Source: DATEHQ01 sp035279525 (GTDB lineage: Bacteria > Chloroflexota > Dormibacteria > Dormibacterales > Dormibacteraceae). From it: a DNA stretch of 19,218 bases. The position numbers and the translations under genes are program-made. The stretch covers positions 1 through 19,218 of the forward strand of contig DATEHQ010000204.1 of assembly GCA_035279525.1 (NCBI GenBank). The letters are read 5' to 3'. Shown in pieces: positions 16,141 through 19,218 of the stretch; the first letter of the stretch is position 1, and each line of letters begins with the position of its first letter. The notes beneath the pieces were generated by a model. It saw only the letters and a list, made by a program, of their open reading frames with translations. It did no database searches and had not been told where the DNA came from.

Positions 16141-18120
16141 ATGGTGAGGCTGGTCACCGGCGGCACGGGGTTCATCGGCCGCCAACTTCTGCGCCGGCTG
16201 GCGGGCCGGGACGGCACGACCTACGTCCTGGTGCGCCCGGGCTCGCGCGATCGCCTGGAGTCGTTCATCCTGTCGATCGGCGGGAGTGGGCGCCTGGAAC
16301 CGGTCGAGGGTGACATCACGCGCCCAGCGCTCGGCCTCAGCCCTGAAGCTCAGGCGCGGCTCGAGGGCGCGGATGTCTATCACCTCGCCGCCGTCTACGA
16401 CCTGGAGGCGTCCGACGAGGAGAACCAGCGGGCGAACGTCGACGGCACCCGACAGGTCGTCGAGCTGGCGCTGAAGCTTGGCGCACGCCTGCACCACGTC
16501 AGCTCGATCGCCGTCGCCGGAAGCAGGTGGAAGGGCAGGTTCACCGAGGAGATGTTCGAGGAGGGCCAGGTCCTCGACCATCCCTACTACCGCACGAAGT
16601 ACGACGCGGAGAGGATCGTTCGCCACTCGTCGCTGCGCTTCAGGATCTACCGACCGGGCCTCGTCATCGGCTCATCCGAAACCGGCGAGGCGGACCGGAT
16701 CGACGGACCCTACTACGCCTTCAAACTCATCCAGCGACTGCGCAACGCGATCCCGCCCTGGGTCCCGCTGGTCGGGCTCGAGGGCGGGGAGATCAACGTC
16801 GTGCCTGTCGATTTTGTCGCTCGCGCCCTCGACGCGATCGGTCACAAAGAAGGCCTCGACGGCCTTACGTTCCACCTCACCGACCCGGCCGCGCAGAGCC
16901 TGGGCGACGTCACGAACGAGTTCTGCCGCGCGGCCCACGCTCCTCAATTCACGCTGCGGGTCGACAGCCGGGCCGGGGCGATGCTGCCGAAGGAGATGAC
17001 CGGCATGCTCCAGCACTGGCGCGTCGCGCAGACTCTCAAGCGACGTCTGCTGGAAGGGGTGCGCATCCCCGAGGCGGCGCTCGCGTACGTGACCAACCGT
17101 GCCCGGTTCACGTGCGACCGCGCCACGATCGAGCTCGAAGGCACCGGCATCGCGTGCCCGCCGCTCCATACGTACGCGTGGAGGGTGTGGGACTACTGGG
17201 AGCGGCGCCTGGATCCAGAGGCACTGACCGAGAAGAACCTGCGCGACGCTCTGCAGGACCGCGTCGTGCTGGTCACCGGCGCCTCGAGCGGCATCGGCCG
17301 CGCCACGGCCGGGCTGCTCGCCCGCCACGGCGCGCGCGTGCTCCTGGTCTCGCGGTCGAAAGACAAGCTGGACGCGCTGCGGGCTGAGATCGAACAGGCA
17401 GGTGGAAGGGCCTCCGTCTATCCCACGGACCTCGCGGACCTGGACGCCTGTGACGCGATGGTGCGGCGCGTGGTCGACGAGCACGGCCACGTCGACATCC
17501 TGATCAACAACGCGGGGCGGTCGATCCGGCGTTCCATCGAGGCGTCGTACGACCGGTTCCACGACTTCCAGCGCACGATGCAGCTCAACTATTTCGGCGC
17601 CGTCAAGCTGATGCTCGCGCTGCTCCCGGTCATGCGCGCGCGAAAGCGCGGCCACATCATCAACATCTCGAGCATCGGCGTGCAGGCGTATCCGCCTCGC
17701 TTCGGCGCGTACGTGGCGTCGAAGTCCGCGCTCGCCGCGCTGAGTCGCTGCATCGGCCCTGAGGTGGCGGACGACGGCGTGGCGATCACCAACATCCACA
17801 TGCCGCTGGTGCGTACTCCGATGATCGCCCCGACCGGCATGTACCGGAACTTTCCGACCAGCTCGCCCGAGGAGGCCGCGGAGATGGTCGCCTCCGCCAT
17901 CCTCACACGACCACCAGAGGTCTCCACGCGCCTGGGCAAGATCGGCGAGACGGTGAACACGATCGCGCCGGGGCTCCTGCAGCTCGTGATGACCGGCGCC
18001 TTTCACGTTTTCCCCGACACCGCCGGAAAGGAGGGGCAGGGAGGCGAGAGGTCTGCCGATGAGGAGATCTCAGTCGAGGCGGCCGCGATGGCCTACCTGA
18101 TGAGGGGCATCCACTTCTAG
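16141..18120 (+). CDS. Two-domain SDR protein, probable fatty acyl-CoA reductase
   Basis: A 659-residue fusion of two Rossmann reductases. The N-terminal extended SDR domain has the nucleotide motif TGGTGFIG (6-13) and a YxxxK active site (Y149, K153). The C-terminal classical SDR domain has TGASSGIG (379-386), NNAG, a Ser before the active site, and YVASK (Y524, K528). This order and length match the mycobacterial Rv3391-type and Marinobacter Maqu_2507-type alcohol-forming fatty acyl-CoA reductases, which reduce acyl-CoA via aldehyde to fatty alcohol with NADPH for wax-ester or other lipid synthesis. Both active sites look intact. It is preceded by its own weak promoter. It stops 31 nt before uvrC, so any transcript from here might run into uvrC, which however has its own -10 box. 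Exact substrate is not readable. Confidence 0.85.
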   Translation: MVRLVTGGTGFIGRQLLRRLAGRDGTTYVLVRPGSRDRLESFILSIGGSGRLEPVEGDITRPALGLSPEAQARLEGADVYHLAAVYDLEASDEENQRANVDGTRQVVELALKLGARLHHVSSIAVAGSRWKGRFTEEMFEEGQVLDHPYYRTKYDAERIVRHSSLRFRIYRPGLVIGSSETGEADRIDGPYYAFKLIQRLRNAIPPWVPLVGLEGGEINVVPVDFVARALDAIGHKEGLDGLTFHLTDPAAQSLGDVTNEFCRAAHAPQFTLRVDSRAGAMLPKEMTGMLQHWRVAQTLKRRLLEGVRIPEAALAYVTNRARFTCDRATIELEGTGIACPPLHTYAWRVWDYWERRLDPEALTEKNLRDALQDRVVLVTGASSGIGRATAGLLARHGARVLLVSRSKDKLDALRAEIEQAGGRASVYPTDLADLDACDAMVRRVVDEHGHVDILINNAGRSIRRSIEASYDRFHDFQRTMQLNYFGAVKLMLALLPVMRARKRGHIINISSIGVQAYPPRFGAYVASKSALAALSRCIGPEVADDGVAITNIHMPLVRTPMIAPTGMYRNFPTSSPEEAAEMVASAILTRPPEVSTRLGKIGETVNTIAPGLLQLVMTGAFHVFPDTAGKEGQGGERSADEEISVEAAAMAYLMRGIHF

Positions 18121-18136
18121 TCCGGGAGCGCTTACC

Positions 18137-18142
18137 TAGAAT
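18137..18142 (+). promoter_or_regulatory. Probable -10 box (TAGAAT) of a leaderless uvrC mRNA
   Basis: TAGAAT is identical to the box before uvrB and lies 9 nt before the ATG at 18152, within the 31-bp gap after the SDR gene. There is no Shine-Dalgarno site. Confidence 0.5.
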
Positions 18143-18151
18143 CGGATTTCC

Positions 18152-19218
18152 ATGGCCGTGAGCCTCGAGGAGACCATCAAGCGGCGGCTGCAGGCGGTGC
18201 CCGACAGCCCGGGCGTGTACCTGTTCCGCGATGCCCGGACGCAGGTGATATACGTCGGCAAGGCGTTGCGCCTGCGAGACCGCCTCCGTTCGTACTTCAC
18301 ACCGGGCTACGCGCAGGCCGCCCGCGTCGAGGAGCTGATCCGAAAGGCCCACGACTTCGAGTTCATCACGACCGCGAACGAGGTCGAGGCGCTGGTCCTC
18401 GAGAACAACCTGATCAAGAACTACCGGCCCCGTTTCAACATCCGGCTCAAGGACGACAAGAACTATCTGTACCTGAAGCTGCCGGTCCCGGAGCAGTTCC
18501 CGCGCGTCCACTACTCGCGCCGCGTGCAGAACGACGGAGCCCTGTACTTCGGCCCTTACACGTCGGCGCAATCCCTTCGAGCCACCGTGAAGTCGATCCG
18601 GCAGCTGCTGCCATTTCGCACGTGCTCGGACGAGATCTTCAAGCAGGGCAAGGTGTGCCTCGACTTCCACATCAAGCGTTGCCCCGGGCCATGCGAACGA
18701 AGGATCAGCACCGAGGATTACAAGGCACGCATCAACGAGGTGGCGCTCTTCATGGAAGGCCGTTCCGATGTGCTCGTGCGCGAGCTCAAGGAACGCATGG
18801 ACCTGTCCGCGAACCGGCTCGACTTCGAGAACGCGGCGCGTTACCGCGACCAGCTGCAGTCGATCGAGCGCATCGCGGACCGCCAGAAGGTCCTCGTTCA
18901 CGGCCGTGACGACCAGGACCTCGTCGCGTACTCGCGCAAGGGTCCCGACGTGTTCGTCGAGGTCGCGTACGTACGGCAGGGCAAGATGGTCGGCCACGAC
19001 GGGCACCCGGTCGACGGCGCAGCGGAGGCGACCGAGGCCGAGCTGCTGCGCGGCTTCCTCCTGCAGTACTACACGAGCGCCACCCACGTCCCGCGCACCG
19101 TGATCGTTCCCGGTCCCATCGAGGAGCCGGAGCTCATGACCGACTGGCTCACGCAGAGGCGAGGCGGGCCGGTGAGCGTCGAGGTCCCGCAGCGCGGCCG
19201 CAAGCGCGCGCTCGTGCA
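18152..19218 (+). CDS. uvrC: Excinuclease ABC subunit UvrC, N-terminal part (3' end outside window)
   Basis: Dual-incision nuclease of nucleotide excision repair. About 355 codons are present, open to the window end. The N-terminal GIY-YIG nuclease (3' incision) shows PGVYLFRD and IYVGKA (33-38) with downstream Arg. The Cys-rich region has C158, C169, C177 and C181, the spacing of the four Cys reported as an iron-sulfur site in E. coli UvrC. The UVR domain (~206-241, LDFENAARYRDQL) pairs with the UvrB UVR domain. The RNase H-like 5'-incision domain and helix-hairpin-helix repeats would lie beyond the window. ATG 18152 matches the family start (RRLQAVPDSPGVYLF) and is backed by a -10 box. Confidence 0.97.
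   Translation, partial: MAVSLEETIKRRLQAVPDSPGVYLFRDARTQVIYVGKALRLRDRLRSYFTPGYAQAARVEELIRKAHDFEFITTANEVEALVLENNLIKNYRPRFNIRLKDDKNYLYLKLPVPEQFPRVHYSRRVQNDGALYFGPYTSAQSLRATVKSIRQLLPFRTCSDEIFKQGKVCLDFHIKRCPGPCERRISTEDYKARINEVALFMEGRSDVLVRELKERMDLSANRLDFENAARYRDQLQSIERIADRQKVLVHGRDDQDLVAYSRKGPDVFVEVAYVRQGKMVGHDGHPVDGAAEATEAELLRGFLLQYYTSATHVPRTVIVPGPIEEPELMTDWLTQRRGGPVSVEVPQRGRKRALV

Overview
This is a high-GC bacterial window (codon third positions almost always G or C) made of densely packed genes with no rRNA, tRNA, IS element, phage gene or CRISPR array. The gene content and style point to a free-living, high-GC member of the Terrabacteria (for example Chloroflexota, Dormibacterota or Actinomycetota): family A polymerase next to fpg, a mycobacterial-type two-domain fatty acyl-CoA reductase, many GTG/TTG starts, few Shine-Dalgarno sites and several start codons sitting 8-10 nt behind a TAGAAT-like -10 box. 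No marker gene is present that would settle the phylum, so this placement is an inference.

Layout. 1-5749 is a plus-strand run: the 3' part of polA (truncated by the window start), mutM/fpg, a PAP2-type phosphatase, cutA and a MacB-like ABC ATPase-permease fusion with an odd 130-residue N-terminal extension. This last gene abuts moeA (5750-6964). A small minus-strand csbD-like stress gene (6972-7190) converges on moeA. uvrB (7334-9415) follows on the plus strand. A minus-strand pair, a small membrane protein and a TetR regulator (10515-9424), is divergent from a plus-strand operon of two hotdog thioesterases, uvrA and an MFS transporter (10665-15651). A small proline-rich membrane protein (minus, 16080-15631) is divergent from a two-domain fatty acyl-CoA reductase-like SDR protein (16141-18120). 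The 5' part of uvrC (18152 to the window end) closes the window.

How the genes fit together. The window is a DNA-repair neighbourhood: UvrA, UvrB and UvrC (all nucleotide-excision recognition and incision subunits), DNA polymerase I (gap filling) and Fpg (8-oxoguanine base excision) lie within 19 kb on one strand. Lipid-related genes are interleaved with them: PAP2 phosphatase, two acyl-CoA thioesterase-like proteins and an acyl-CoA reductase-like protein. The most testable regulatory signal is the tetR/thioesterase divergent region. It carries a perfect 14-bp palindrome and a near-perfect copy 54 bp away, bracketing two overlapping back-to-back promoters. Because uvrA is translationally coupled to the second thioesterase, the TetR protein may control a nucleotide-excision repair subunit together with lipid genes.

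Other points: the visible part of the Pol I 3'-5' exonuclease domain lacks expected metal ligands, csbD has a hairpin plus U-run just before an ideal Shine-Dalgarno site, and five genes look leaderless. No wholly novel defence or mobile system is visible.
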